NCBI GenBank assembly: GCA_011319805.1
Contig: SJRY01000320.1
Span: 310,001-374,000 of the forward strand
Origin: Macrocybe gigantea
Taxonomy: Eukaryota > Basidiomycota > Agaricomycetes > Agaricales > Callistosporiaceae
Direction of reading: 5' to 3'
DNA length: 64,000 nt
Shown here: positions 21,001-33,478 of the stretch, piece after piece
Position numbering within the stretch: position 1 is the stretch's first letter
Layout: each line of letters starts with the position of its first letter
Position numbers and translations under genes: made by a program
The notes under the pieces: model-generated
Database searches by the model: none
What the model was told of the DNA's origin: nothing
Seen by the model: only the letters and a program-made list of their open reading frames with translations

Positions 21001-23920
21001 GCACACCGCTGTCACCAAGCCCGTCGTTGATCCGTTCTTTGTGCCCATTGCCACTTCGCCCGGCACGCCCGGACTCATGCACTCCGGCGGGTCCTTCTTT
21101 CATAGCTTCTCGGGCGCGATGGCGGATGCTGCCGGGGCGGCCGGGGCGTCTGGTGCTCCGACTACTGGTACTGGTAGCGGCTCAGGCGGCTCGGGTGCTG
21201 GCGGCATGCCTTCCCCCAGGTCACCGCCTGGCTCGGGGAGGAGCACCGGGAGCGTGCCAGTACCGCGGCCGACGGGATCCCGGGCGAATTCGGACAGGTC
21301 GATCAAGTCTGCTGTTGGGCTTGGGCTTGGGCTTGGGGCACCAGGCACGCCGACGGGAGGGATTTCGACGACGACGACGACGACGCCCGTGAGGGAGTAT
21401 TTGGAGCAGAACGCTGTCGCTGGTTCGCCGCTGCCCACGCCTGGCCTGGGTCTGGGCGGAGGCGGGGGTGCGCTTGGGGGTATTGTGGGTGGCGTCACGG
21501 CGCTGCCTGCGCCGCCGGCATCCCCACTCGCGCATCATATGTCAGAGAACGTGGAGTACTTTTCAGAGGCGGCGGCGAAGCTGGGCGCGTCTGCGTCTTC
21601 GGGGCTTGTCATACAGAGCCCAGACGGTCAGCCGGCTGGTATATTCTTCCACCCGCGCGGGAGGACGCCGAAGATTGGGAGTGGCAGCGGCTTGAGCGGG
21701 AGTGCGATCTCGCTTGCGCATCCGATGGAGAGGGATAGGGCGGGCGGGATTCCGCCGCGCCCTACGGAGCGAAAGGTCTCAGCCCCTGCGTCGGCGGCGT
21801 CGAGGAGAGCGTCAGGCACGCCGATTGGCGTCGAGCCGATCTCAGTTTCTCCTCAGAAAGCGACGCTAGACTCGTTGACTGCTGCGGCAGCGGCGATGTC
21901 GCTCTCTAGCGCCGCCTCGCCCGTGCATGCGTCGCCGGTGTCGTCACCGCCCGTTGTGTCGGGGCCTAGAGCTGGAAGAAAAGCTACATCTCCAAGGGCC
22001 GTTTCTGGTCCACCCGCGGCCCCTGGTGTACCTTCGACTTCTGATTCACCTGTCTCACCCTCCGCGGTCTCGGCTGTTCCCCAGTCTTCTTCCTCGTCTT
22101 CGACTTCGCCTGCGAGCCTTGTTCCGCCCGGTTCGGCCCATGTGAGAAGGGCGAGCGGCGATACCGCCAGCACGTCATCGGCGTCGTCACCTTCGGAGGC
22201 GTTGAAAAGCACACCCGGACCGTCTTCTTCCTCGGGCATGCCTTTGCCTTTTTCCTCGTCTTCTTCTGCCGCGGCAGCCACTGGCGCTGCTGCAACAGAG
22301 TCGAGTCGATCGCCGCCTCCTCCGCAAGCTATGCCGTTCCAGCCTAGGGTAGGGTCGCCGCTGTTGGAGAACCAGACGCCGTCGACCGCGAAGCGGGTCG
22401 CGGGGCGGCGCAACGAGTCAACGTCGCAGCCGAGGAAAGGCAAGGCGCCTGCTTCTGCTGGCGGTCTTGGGCTTGGCGCGTCGGGATCTGGGGACAGCCA
22501 TGTCGTTCCGCCTATTAGTGTTTTGATTGTGGATGGTGTGTTGAATTTCGTTTTCTATGTGCTCAGGACGAAGAGCTGAACGGGTTTGGAAAGATAATCC
22601 TATAAATCAGACCATTCTCTCGACGTTTATGAAGAAGAAAAAGATCAAGTACGATCTTGCGAGCAATGGACAAGAAGCCGTGCAAAAGTGGCGGAGTGGT
22701 GGGTTTCACCTCATTCTGGTGAGTCTGGCTTGCTGCTTCGTGTAGGCTGCGTTTTCTCAGGGCTGTCTTCCGATGCAGATGGATATCCAGATGCCCATTA
22801 TGGATGGCATTGAGGCCACCAAAGAGATTCGGCGGATGGAAAAGGCCAACGCTGTGGCTGGGTATCCTCCTCCGACGCCATCTCTGGATTCGGAAAATCG
22901 TTCGCTGGCGCAGACGCCGTCGGAAGCGGGTTCCATTGTGACGGAGGCGACGTCGGCGCCTTCGTCCGCCGCGTCGCATTCGAGCAAATCTTCGTCGTCA
23001 CCGTACCGCTCGTCGGTGATCATCGTCGCTCTCACTGCCTCGTCGCTGCAGTCGGATCGAGTGGCGGCGCTCGCGGCGGGATGCAACGACTTTTTGACCA
23101 AGCCCGTGTCGCTGCTGTGGCTGAACAACAAGATCACGGAGTGGGGCTCGATCAAGGCGCTGCAGATGTGGGCAGACTTGAGGCCACCTGACGTTGTGCT
23201 GAGGATGGATGGCTTGACTGGCGGTGTTGGTGCGAGAGCGGGGCGGACGACGCCGCCTGCTGGGAGAGGCGAGGGAAGTGGAGATGAGAGTGGGCCTGCC
23301 GGCATAGGCGCGGTCCCCTCGGTGCAAACGCTGAACGAGATGGCAAAAGGTTTGTTGAGAATTTGTTTTCGGAGTTTTTCTTTTTCATGACGGATCTTTT
23401 CTTGTGTTTAGATCTTGCTCAAGGCGGACGGTTTGGTCGGAATAGCCCGCAATTGGCAGCTGCATCCCTCGTGCAGACTGCGCAGATGCTGCTGGACGCG
23501 GACGGCGCTGGATCTGGATCCGTGCCGGGATCTGAGGGCGGATCTTCTTGGACCCCAGGCACGAGGAAAGGAGGTCAGCGACAAGGTGAAGGATCGTCGA
23601 GCAGTGCCGAGTTTAGCAAGTCGTCTGCGGAGGCGACTGCGAATCTGAATGTGGATCGAGATTCGGGCAAGTCCGTGCGCACTTTAGTCAACCCTGCGTC
23701 TATACCGTCATTGTCGTCGCTGTCGTCGTCGTCATCGCCTGTTTTGACGGTAAAAGCCGATGAGACAGGCTTGTCGCAGCGGACCCTGCGTGCGAATGCG
23801 AATGCGAGCGATCGAGAGAGACGGCGGCGGAAAGGGGGCGGTGGCGGTGGCGGTGAGGACTGCGAATATGAGCGTGAAGAGAAGCCGTTGAGCCCGCCTA
23901 CGATGATGCGAAGCAGATGA
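18020..23920 (+). CDS. SSK1: Ssk1/Mcs4-type response regulator of the HOG stress pathway
   Basis: Two-component response regulator relaying phosphorylation state to the MAPKKK of the HOG pathway in the cytoplasm. The receiver domain starts at about 22510 with ISVLIVD, split by an intron from DNPINQTILSTFMKKKK. The phospho-acceptor Asp is in MDIQMPIMDG (22780), the conserved Thr in VALTASS and the Lys in FLTKPVSL (about 23100). Upstream is a very long low-complexity Ser/Pro/Gly-rich region with embedded conserved blocks (RLHELAVELADSVQMM; MHFTSLANYKVIKD at 20855). A 58-nt intron at 20202-20259 (donor GTTCGT) fits the frame change there. At about 20765-20780 the frame switches again by one base with no plausible intron, which suggests a deletion. 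Total is about 1,800 residues. The first ATG in frame is 18020. Confidence 0.88.
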
Positions 23921-24927
23921 TGGGGTTGGGCGACTCGGGACGCGGTGAAGCTGTCCGTCGTGTCGTTGGTTGCACTGGTGTTCATGTTCTTTGGGTCTCT
24001 GCCGTTCCGTTCGCCGGCCCATTGACGTCCAAAGTCGCCCAGTACTTTTTTTTTTCCGCGCTGCCAGAGCTTATCGGGCTCATTCTTATTGTTTTATTTT
24101 TTTTTCTTGTAGCAAATATGGGGCTTTTGAGGATTCTTTTTTTTTTTTCCTTGCGACAAGTGTATCATTTTTCTGCTGTTTTTCTCTGTCTGGTATTTGG
24201 GATACAATGCTGCATGATCTGATGTACAAAAAAAACAATACGATACGGCATCTGTTTTTTTTTTTGATTTTGCTGTGAGAAAGGAAACGTGTTTTCCTGA
24301 ACGAAGCACGTTTCGACGTTTCGTCATTGGCGTTGACGTCGCTTAGGGTTCGCCCCAGCGGTCGTGAAGCGTGCCGTGAACCCTGCGCCACGACGCAACT
24401 GGATGCAAGAGTCTGACTTGTTCCGAAAGTACTTGGCTAGCAGCTTTCTTGGCTCAGAGGGAACTGACGCCGAGAGCCTGGAGCTCTTCCACGCGTGGGC
24501 CGCGAGTGCTCTGAAGCGGGGGCGCGAGTGTTTCGTGGGAAACCTGCGAAGGAGGAAAAGGCCACGTGGACGCGTGTTAATATTAGGCTTGGGATCCAGA
24601 CTCCGCGATTAGGCTTCCTTTCTTCTCCAACCCTTTTTGCTTTTTCTCCTCCTCGATTTCCCTCCCCCTCCCCATCTGACAGTCCTCCGTTCTTCTCGCT
24701 CCTCTTCACCTGCTCATCTGCTCTTGTTATCAACTTTGGTGCTCGCTCAACGTGTCTGTTTTCGTTTCTAGGAAATCATATCTCTTCCGTTCACAGAGAC
24801 GATCCGGACAGGCTCTTTTTTAAAAGAAAAATTTAAGGAAAACACACCTCTCGGTTGCGTGTTTTCATAACATATATAGCTGATCAGCGAGCCGACCCAG
24901 GCGCGGGGTCGCACTCAGCTGCTAGCC
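23921..24927. other. Intergenic, SSK1 to JmjC copy 2
   Basis: About 1 kb of AT/T-run-rich 3' flank followed by a pyrimidine-rich presumed promoter with CT stretches near 24620-24720. No gene, RNA or repeat recognised. Confidence 0.5.
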
Positions 24928-27900
24928 ATGAACTCTATACAAGATCCTTCAAAAAAGACTTCGATTAATTCCCTTCTCAACCCGGAGGCTTCTTCTTCCG
25001 CTGCGTTTCCGGACCAGATTCACAATCACCATCTGTCCGCTTCGTTGTCTGCCTCGTCCCCGTCGTCTGCCTCTTCACCCGTCGCTCACGTGCATCAGCC
25101 GCATGCAGCCCATCAGCCGGTGTACGGCCCCCCAGCGGTCCAGCAGCAGCACCATCAGCAGCAGCAGCAGCATCATCAGCAGCAGCACCCACACCATGCC
25201 GCGCATCATCATGCCGTTCCTGCGCCGGCCACCACCACGTTCGTCAATGCGTCCTCGTTCCATCTCAGAGCGGCTGATTGGACGATGCCCGCCGACGATG
25301 GCGTGAACGGGCACCCTGGCGCTGATCATCACCAGCACCACCTCCACGCACATCCACATCAGCATGTGCACGCTCATCATCATAACGGGACCGCCACTAG
25401 CGGTGGGGGAGGCGCCGGGCCTCACGCCCACAAAAATAAGGATGATAACGGCGGCGTATCGCCCTCTATGCATCATCACCATCAGCAGCAGGCTCAGCAT
25501 CATCGACATCAACCCCCACAGCAGCAGCAGCCTCCGTTTCAGCAGAGGCATTTTCATGCGCAATCGCATGGCATGCCTGAGCAGCAAACCGAGGCGTCCC
25601 AGCAGCAGTATGCGCCCGCTCATCAACAACACCAACATCAACAACAACATGCGAGACTGACAAGATCGCGAGGCGACCAGGAACAAGGAGATTATCACAT
25701 GGATGACCAAGTTTGGCGTCCGTCCCAACAAGACATCTCGACTATGCCCTATGGGGCGTCTGCCATAGCACCCGTATATTCTGATGAACGCACCGGTGAG
25801 TCGTGCTGACTTCATCTCACGCTACCTTTGTTCTCTTGTTCTGTTCTATCTTGTCCTTCCATTTTCATGCTCGCTAATCAACTCCTTATCCCCGTGTTAT
25901 GCTCATTCCTCTTCTCGCATCTTCCTTTCTCCTTCTTCCTTGTCTAATCCCCGCGCTATCCGAATCAAGCAGTGTCGGGAGATTATCAGACGCACCTGCA
26001 CAGTCAGTCTTTCCGCATATACCTTCGACTTGTGCGCCCCGAATTAAAGGCAGTGTGATGCGTGTGCACGATCAGATAATTTCTCCCAGTCGTATCAAGT
26101 TCAGCACGCTGCAAGCCCCGTTGCTCACGAGGGCTATTTTTCCATGCAAAGTAATTGCTCTTTCCTTCTCGCCAAATTTTTCTATCCCACTTTGACTGGC
26201 TCTCCGGCCTTCCCTTCCTTTGTTTCTATCATTTTTCTGCGTCTTTGTCACTCTTCCTTTATCGTCGTGACCCATGAACGGAGCAACTGAAAATCACTTC
26301 CTCCACCCCATTTTTCCTGTCTCCAGCGCAAAGAAGTGGACATGCCGTACAGCACAGCCGCAACCGCATTCGCCACACGACGCAAGATACCCTCCGCCCC
26401 CGCCGTACTACCACCATTCCTCCGCGTATGCCATGCAAGGATACCCACCGCCCCTTCCCGCCACCGCCCCTTCTGCCTCGGCCGCATCCACACATCTTTC
26501 GCCACCTACGTCATCGCCATCCGCACCCTCACATCCGCACTCCCAGTCCACAGTGCCGCAACAGCATTCCAATTCGACTCCATCCTCGCAACACCTGGTC
26601 ATGCAGGATCTGAACCTGCATTCGCATCAGCATTCACCTACCCATCCTTCGCGTCCGGGCTCGCAGTTGCAACAGCAACAGCAGCAGGAGTCGGGTTCGT
26701 CGGCGATGCTCCCGCATGATGCACACGGCATGACCGGAGCCAGGCTGATTTCTTCTCATATGCCTGCCCCTGCTGCTAGTGTTGGCGCGAGCGCTGGTAC
26801 TGGCATAAGGGCCGGCGCGGAGAAGCGACAGCTGACGGAGGTGACGGACGGAAGTGTGGCTGCGCCCAAGGCGAAAAGGGCCAAGACGAAGGGGAAGGGA
26901 GGTGCCAATGGGGACGCCGCGGTCGCTGGTGCGAGCGTGGGCACGACAACTTCGAAGAGGGGATATAATGCGAAGAAGCGCAGTGAGGCCGCGCAGATCG
27001 CTGCCCAAGGTTGTTTTTGTTTTTATTGGACGTGTTCTATGTAGATGAGCTTTTCTTGCTGATTCGTTGTGCCCTATAGCTCAGCTTATGCCTGCCATCC
27101 CGTATGCGCCTGTTATCAGTGAGAAAGGGAAAGATGGCATTTTGGATGGTACCAATTTCTTTCTCTCCGCATAATGCCAAAAATACTGATCATTCACACT
27201 CCTAAACCCAGGCCGGATGCAAATCATTGCTCCGGAGGGGACGGTTCCCCCGGCACCGAAGCACTGCACCCGGAACTGCAGTTCGCGCGGTGCATGTCCA
27301 ATCGGTACAAACACGACCAGTTCCCGCGCTGCGTGTCATGTACGCGACGCTGGGCGGGCGACACCTGCCGCTTCCAGGGTATACGCATCTTCCTCAAAGA
27401 CCAGAACAGGAACATTGTCGGCATCAGCTTTGTCGAGTCGCAAAAGGCGGATGCCCCGACGATGAATTTTCCGACCAAGTGGAACGTCGAGCTCAAGCCA
27501 GTACATGTGAAGAGGATAAAGGTAATTGAGCTTTGTATATGCGCTGCCTTGGTCGGTGGCTTATTCGCTTTTATTTAATTCGCCCTTGTTTCAGCTCACC
27601 GTCGCCAAGGCGCTGTTGCCGACTCTGAGACAGGAGCTGGCGCATCTTGATCTACCGGAAGTCATACGTCGACAACGCGAGAGCGAAATTCGTACGACGT
27701 GTGGTGGGTGATCCCGTCTCTTCCACTTGATTGAACGAGAGAAATTTATGGGCACATCTTTTCGCGCACAACAGACACGTGCATGACGTCTATCTTCTCT
27801 AGCTCCTGGATGTGCCGACTTTGCGGGCGCGAAGCCTGCGCCGAGTGCTTCGCGCAGGTGCAAGATCTCACCGTTGACAAGCCCAACGCGACGCAGGCCG

Positions 27901-29700
27901 AGTTGGCTGCGCTGCAAGCTCGGCGGGAACGTCACGCGCACGCCAATCCCTTTTTCCTCAGTTGTACGCGGCGGAATGAACATCAAGCGCGAGATTTTTC
28001 GCCCATGTCGAGGTTCTGTAAAAAGGAGCTCGAAAAGGCTATAGAGGACATGGAAAAGCTCATCGAGTCTGCGCCGGCGGAGGGCGGCGAGAAGGAAGGC
28101 GAGCAGGCGAGAGGCGGGGTCGTTCCTGGTCTGCATTTTTTGACGGGTTTAGAAGTTCCGTGGAGACTTATTCGTCTTCTTTTCCCCATGTTTGACAGAC
28201 CCGCCGTATACGACTGTCGAGTCTTATCAGCCGCCGTTCCTGTCGCAGACGACGAAATCGGTTCCTCGACATGAAATCCGCCGGTATTCGAATTCCGTTC
28301 TCACAGAGGAGAGCTTCTCGGCGATATGGGCTCTCGGCGAGCCACTCGTCGTGACGGACGTTCTACCCAAGTTCAAGCTCAGCTGGACGCCGGAGCAGTT
28401 CATCGACAAGTACGGTACGCAGAGCTGTCTGGTGATCGAATGCCAGACGGAGATGAACAAGAGGATCACGACGGGTGAATTCTTTGGCTCGTTTGGCAAG
28501 TACGACGGTAGAGCGGAGACGTGGAAGCTGAAGGTGAGAAACATGACTGGCCACCCTGTTGTGTTTGCTTTGCGTGCTTTTTGGCCTAACTTTTTTTTCT
28601 CCCTTTTTGGCGTTCTTTTAAGGATTGGCCGCCTTCCGCGGAGTTCAGGGTCGCATTTCCTGAATTGTACGAGGATTTTAGCAGAGCAGTGCCTGTGCCC
28701 AGCTATGTGCGGAGGGACGGCGTGCTCAACGTCGCGTCTCACTTTCCACAAAACACCGTCGCACCAGACCTGGGTTGGTTTCGTGTTTCATTCCACCGTC
28801 ATTTGGGGCAAGATTTATAGGCTGCCGCTTTTGCAGGTCCTAGAATGTACAATGCGATGAGCTCGAGGCTGTCGGTCGGGAGCAAGGGATCGACGCGTCT
28901 GCACATGGATACGTCGGACGTGCTCAATATTATGACGTACTCCGCGCCATGTCGCGACGGATCGCCGGGCTGTGCCGCCTGGGACCTTTTCCGACCAGAA
29001 GACAGCGACAAGATTCGGGCATTCCTGCGGAATCGGTTCCATCCGAACTATGGCATGTCGTCTTCCTCTTCGTCGTCTTCATCGTCGATGGCAGTATCTG
29101 CATCGACGACTCAGGCGTCGGCGGGTTCATCTGCCGGTGTGAACGGCAACAGGAACGGAATGCAGCTTGCAGTGGCAGCTGGAGATGCCAAGACAAAGAC
29201 AAATCCGAACGGGGCGACGTATGAGTGGAACGGAATGCACGACCCTATACACAGTCAGCAGTTTTACCTTGATGAGGAGCTGAGGTCCGAGCTGTTTGAC
29301 ACCTGCGGCGTGATGAGTTATAGGGTCTACCAGAGGCCCGGAGACGCCATCTTCATCCCTGCCGGATGCGCCCATCAGGTACGTCGTCGTCGCTTTCACT
29401 CATTAGACGCTCCTGCTCACACCTGCAACGCGCGGACGCGTCTATTAGGTCGCCAACCTGTCCGACTGCATCAAAGTTGCGACCGAGTTTGTCAGCCCGG
29501 AGAACGTCGAGCGATGCGAGCAGCTGACGAAGGAGTTTCGGGAGCAAAACCAGCGCAAGGTGTGGAAGGAGGACGTGCTGCAGCTCAAGACGATGATGTG
29601 GTTCGCATGGCTGTCGTGCTGCCAGCAGGAGCAAGCGCTCCAGGCAGCGTCTGCTCCTTCCTCGTCGGGCGCTGCGCCAGGGAACGATGCCGCGCAATAG
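24928..29700 (+). CDS. KDM3-like JmjC-domain protein, copy 2 (long form)
   Basis: Probable chromatin-bound JmjC histone demethylase of KDM3/JMJD1 type. The first exon (24928 to about 25797) encodes a Gln/His-rich low-complexity region. Small exons between 25970 and 26330 are not fully resolved; one probably lies at about 26092-26150. A second low-complexity exon ends in a basic, NLS-like block (APKAKRAKTKGKGG). From 27190 the conserved part follows: FPRCVSCTRRWAGDTCRFQG, then SSWMCRLCGREACAECFAQV (27800). The JmjC domain has the HMD motif in RLHMDTSDVLNIMTY (about 28900) and the distal H in FIPAGCAHQ (29370). The gene ends MMWFAWLSCCQQEQALQ plus a short tail. Unlike copy 1, every conserved exon joins in frame. 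A serine run sits inside the JmjC domain. Total is roughly 1,150-1,250 residues. Confidence 0.85.
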
Positions 29701-30818
29701 CGCTCGCTGGCTTGGTGGCACTTTGATTCCTTGCCATTCTTTCGATACAGTCTTTTATCTAACCATTGCTTTCTTGCTTTCTTTCATCCCTCAGTCTCGT
29801 CCTCGCATGTGCATACACGATCTACGATCTCTTTCTTGCTTTTATTTGGCTCTTTTTTTTTTCCGCTTTTTCTTTTTCCTCCTTGTACACTGAAGCACAC
29901 ATTCTTCCCCTTAAAGATCACCCATTTCTTTCCAATTTGCAACCTCATGTGCACATATTTTTCTTTCTTTCCTCTTTCTTTCTTTTTGCCTCCATTTCTT
30001 ACTCTGTACATGTTGAAACGGAATTGCATTTTTCTTTTATCTTCTCCCATTCACATCGTGAGCAATTGCATTTGTGATTAGTCCCTTTTTCAATTTTTTT
30101 TTTCGTTCGCCGGATGCGAATAGAACGCAAGGGGATAACGACGTGCCATCGATTGACGTTGATGCCAAGCTTGTCAGCCCGAGGCGGCTATTAGGCTAGG
30201 TTAGGGTTAGTGGCGCACTTGGCGAGCAGGTGGCTCAGGCTTGTCTGCTAATGGCCCCGTAACCGCGACGCTTACAGGAGGGCGTCTATCATTCGCTTCC
30301 AGCTGAGTCGGAGTTTCATATGTATGTAACTTATTTGAATATGCACACCGTAGGATCCGCCTGTCCCCCTTTGAGACAGGCCTGACGGGGTCGACGACTT
30401 TTTCGTTCGGGATTTGCCTGGTTCCACACGCCTTTTTTCTTGCCAACCCGGAGGAAAGAAAAGATTAAATTAAAATGTCCACCTCACAGACGAACCATCT
30501 TGCATCACGCACCACACCGAATCCAAGAAAACCAGGGAACACTCCCGACATACATAGCTGAGACTACGATAATTGAAAACTCAACACATCAAGCTACCAC
30601 CAATTCATAGCCCGCTTCCCACACTTTGAGCGTCCCCGCGAGTAGCTCCCGTAACGTAACATAGTGCATCGTACAGTAAGTGGAAAAAAGAAAGACGAAG
30701 AACGTGCAGTACAAAGCATAAATACTGTATATCGAATGATGCATTGCAGATCTACCAATATTCATTTGCGGTTTGTCATTTTGTCAGTGCAGCTGTATCT
30801 GATGTTCTCGAGGTGTCT
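29701..30818. other. Convergent intergenic region
   Basis: 1.1 kb between the stop codons of convergent genes (JmjC copy 2 and the MFS transporter). The first 400 bases are T-rich. No gene is seen. A single short telomere-like string near 30195 is not a repeat array. Confidence 0.5.
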
Positions 30819-33110
30819 TCAAGCGCTCTCTTGCCCTTTAACATCCGACAGGTCCTTAGCATCATCGAACGCAGGTGGTGCGTCTATTTCGTGTTCGTGA
30901 TGCTGCACGCATTGGCGTCGTTGGATAAGCCAGAGCATGACTGCGAAGCTGGCAAATCCAGCAAAGGCCATGAACTGTAGAAAGAGAAGAAATGTCAAGG
31001 ACGGACTTGAAGGACACGACGCGGATTTGCACTTACTCCGCTGAACACGGCGGGCCTCCACCAGACATACTTTGCCGGATCGTGACCCAAAAGGGCACCG
31101 TGAATCGGAGGACCTGGATGACATTGAACGTACATCGTGGTCAACGTAAACCTGCAACATAATACTGCAAACTGACCTATTAAAACTCCGATTCCTGTAA
31201 TTACATGCAGCCAGTGAGCCATCAAAATTAAGGACGAATATGAGGCTCACCTGAGAACGCGAATGCGATACCCATTTTTACCCTGCAAAGCCCAAATAGG
31301 TCACCAAAGGATCGAGGTCTTAGAACATGTCATACCCAAGTTCAGAAATGTCATCTGTCAGAACGGCAAATAGAGGTGCGATCAGTGCGATATCTAAGAC
31401 AAAAGTAATTAGAATTTCGTGCATTTAATTCGTGTAGCCAAGATACGCACACACGCCAGAGAAAAAGCCATAAATAACAGCAATCGTAACCATGCTGGCA
31501 ACGGTTTTCAACCCAACCATAGCGAAAATAAGGACGGCGCAGCAGCCGGTGGAGACCACGACGATGTTTCCGACGCCGAGAGCAGGAGCTACCAAGCCTG
31601 CCATAAGACGGCCCACAGACGCTACCAGGCTGACAATGACAAGCTAAGAGTATTCATTCAGGATTTGAATAAATGGAGGGAGATGAGCGCATACGGAGTA
31701 GAATGCCAAATTTTCACTTATTCCATGGGATACTGAATCTAGCTGTAGGAAAAACAAGGGAAAGTAATAGCCCAGCAGGAACAAAGTCGACCTAAAATCG
31801 GTACATAAATGACGTATAAGCGAAACGGTAACTCGCTTACCCGACGATAGAAGCGATGTACGGACCGTCCCTGACATACTTTCTTAGGCATCTGCCGAGG
31901 CAGACCGGCTTCTGTGGCGGAGGCAACCTCGTACGCATCAGCACGCATGAGATGAGAAGAAGACCCGCGATTAGGCCGGCGTTGGCTCTGGCGGCATTGG
32001 CGAAGCCTAATCGGCCATTGAGGGTATTGTTGAGCATGATGGGATGGAGTGCGGCGCCGAGGGATGAGCCTATGGAAACGAGGGTCATGGCGAGGGAGCG
32101 GCGCTGGCGGAAGTAGTGCGAGACCACGGCGATGCTGGGGACGTACATCATCCCGGCGCCGATGCCGGCTCCGAGGCCCTGACTGAGGAACACCTTTTCG
32201 GGGGAATTCGTTGGTTAAGGTTTCGTGGTCGTTTCGTCGGAATCATGGCAATGATGGAGAAGGGGTCGTGAGACGATGGAAGAGGAAAAAGAAACAGAAA
32301 TCATTGGGTTAATGCGGAGAGAAGTAAGAGAGAGCATGTGGGCATCGGATCGCACTTGGTAAAATTGGCCTGGCTTGGCAAGAGACAGCATGAACAAGGA
32401 AAAAATTATTAGAAAGGATCCCCGTATAACAGATGATAACTGTCACGCATATGTTGGTCGGACTGTAAGGTATGCGGTGAGGTAAGCGACAGTGCGCACA
32501 AATATCCTCTGTCATACAGTCGGCCGGCTATCAGGCCGCCTGAGACGACGAGAAAGGCATTCACGCTGCCGATCCACCTGTTGGCGACGGAGGCATTCAG
32601 TAAAGCGTGGCAACTTGAATGTAACGACAAAGATGCGAATACTCACGAGATGGTGGATGGGGATTCGTTCGTGATATATATCCGTGTATAGAAATCTGTT
32701 TCTCGAGATTAATGCATCGCACCATGTTGGAAAGAAGCATATATATGCGAGCTGGCTGTCGTCTTTTCACCTTGATAGACGCCAAATGATGTAGTGTACC
32801 TGTGGAGACAATGCGTGATCAGCGAGGCGCTTACTATGCTCTGTGTAACGCGCTGCCAGACGCACCCGAATCCGCAGAATTGGACGAGAAATCTGGCGTG
32901 GACGTTCTTACGGCTGCCACGTTGATGAGTGGTCGCAGACTTACGCTCCTACGACAGTGGCCAGCCTCTGAAGCCACCCTCAGGATAGGTCTGGTGCGCC
33001 ACAATTGCGGCGCCGACCGGCTGCTCGTTGCTGCCCTTCTCAGCATGCATGTCAATGACGTGCTGGTCGTCGTCCTGGACGGCTGTGACGTTAGAGCTGG
33101 TGTCCGGCAT
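30819..33110 (-). CDS. MFS transporter, monocarboxylate-permease type
   Basis: Plasma-membrane major facilitator of the fungal monocarboxylate transporter-like group; substrate unknown. The N-terminal cytoplasmic stretch carries YPEGGFRGW, the usual lead-in to the first membrane helix. Later blocks include TSFGVYQ, then SPSTIS and WIGSVNAFLVVSGGLIAGRL. The central helix region reads FLSQGLGAGIGAGMMYVPSI, VVSHYFRQRRSLAMTLVSIG and SSLGAALHPIMLNNT, which is the diagnostic MCT block. The last helix (FMAFAGFASFAVMLWLIQRR) is followed by an acidic tail. More than ten short exons give about 440 residues. Near 32958-32964 the first exon needs one extra base: as written it hits TAG, while one more G gives a standard GWATVVGA reading up to the donor. 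Divergent from CTU1. Confidence 0.8.
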
Positions 33111-33478
33111 GCTGCGAGCGGGCACTGTGTCGAGAGCTCGGGGGGTGAGAGAGGGAGGGAGAGAGAGGAGGGAACCACATGACCTGTGAGCAGCGGCGTT
33201 GGGATTTATTGGCCCGAGAGCTCAGACGGGGGAGTTGAGCACTCCAATCCCATCTTGCGACCGGAGCTAGATTGAGTTGCCGCGCCGTCGGCATTTCGTG
33301 CCTTCGCGGCTCGGCCTCTTTTCTCCGCAAATTGCTGCATTTGACGGAGTTAAATTAATCAATTTATTTCAAACTCCTCTACCCCTGTGTTACAAACACA
33401 GCCAAATACTGACCCAAGAGCGAGCAATTTTTTTTTAGGCTGGCGGCTGCATCTTATCTCTCAGCGACGACGACAACC
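33111..33478. promoter_or_regulatory. Shared upstream region of the MFS transporter and CTU1
   Basis: 368 bases between two divergent start codons, with an AT-rich block at 33345-33375. Both promoters must lie here. No ORF of note and no specific element identified. Confidence 0.45.

Noticed and set aside
25140..25560. CAG/CAT-rich tract in JmjC copy 2
   Set aside because: In-frame Gln/His coding repeat, not a separate satellite.
30190..30215. TTAGGGTTAG telomere-like string
   Set aside because: Only about one and a half units, not an array; expected by chance.
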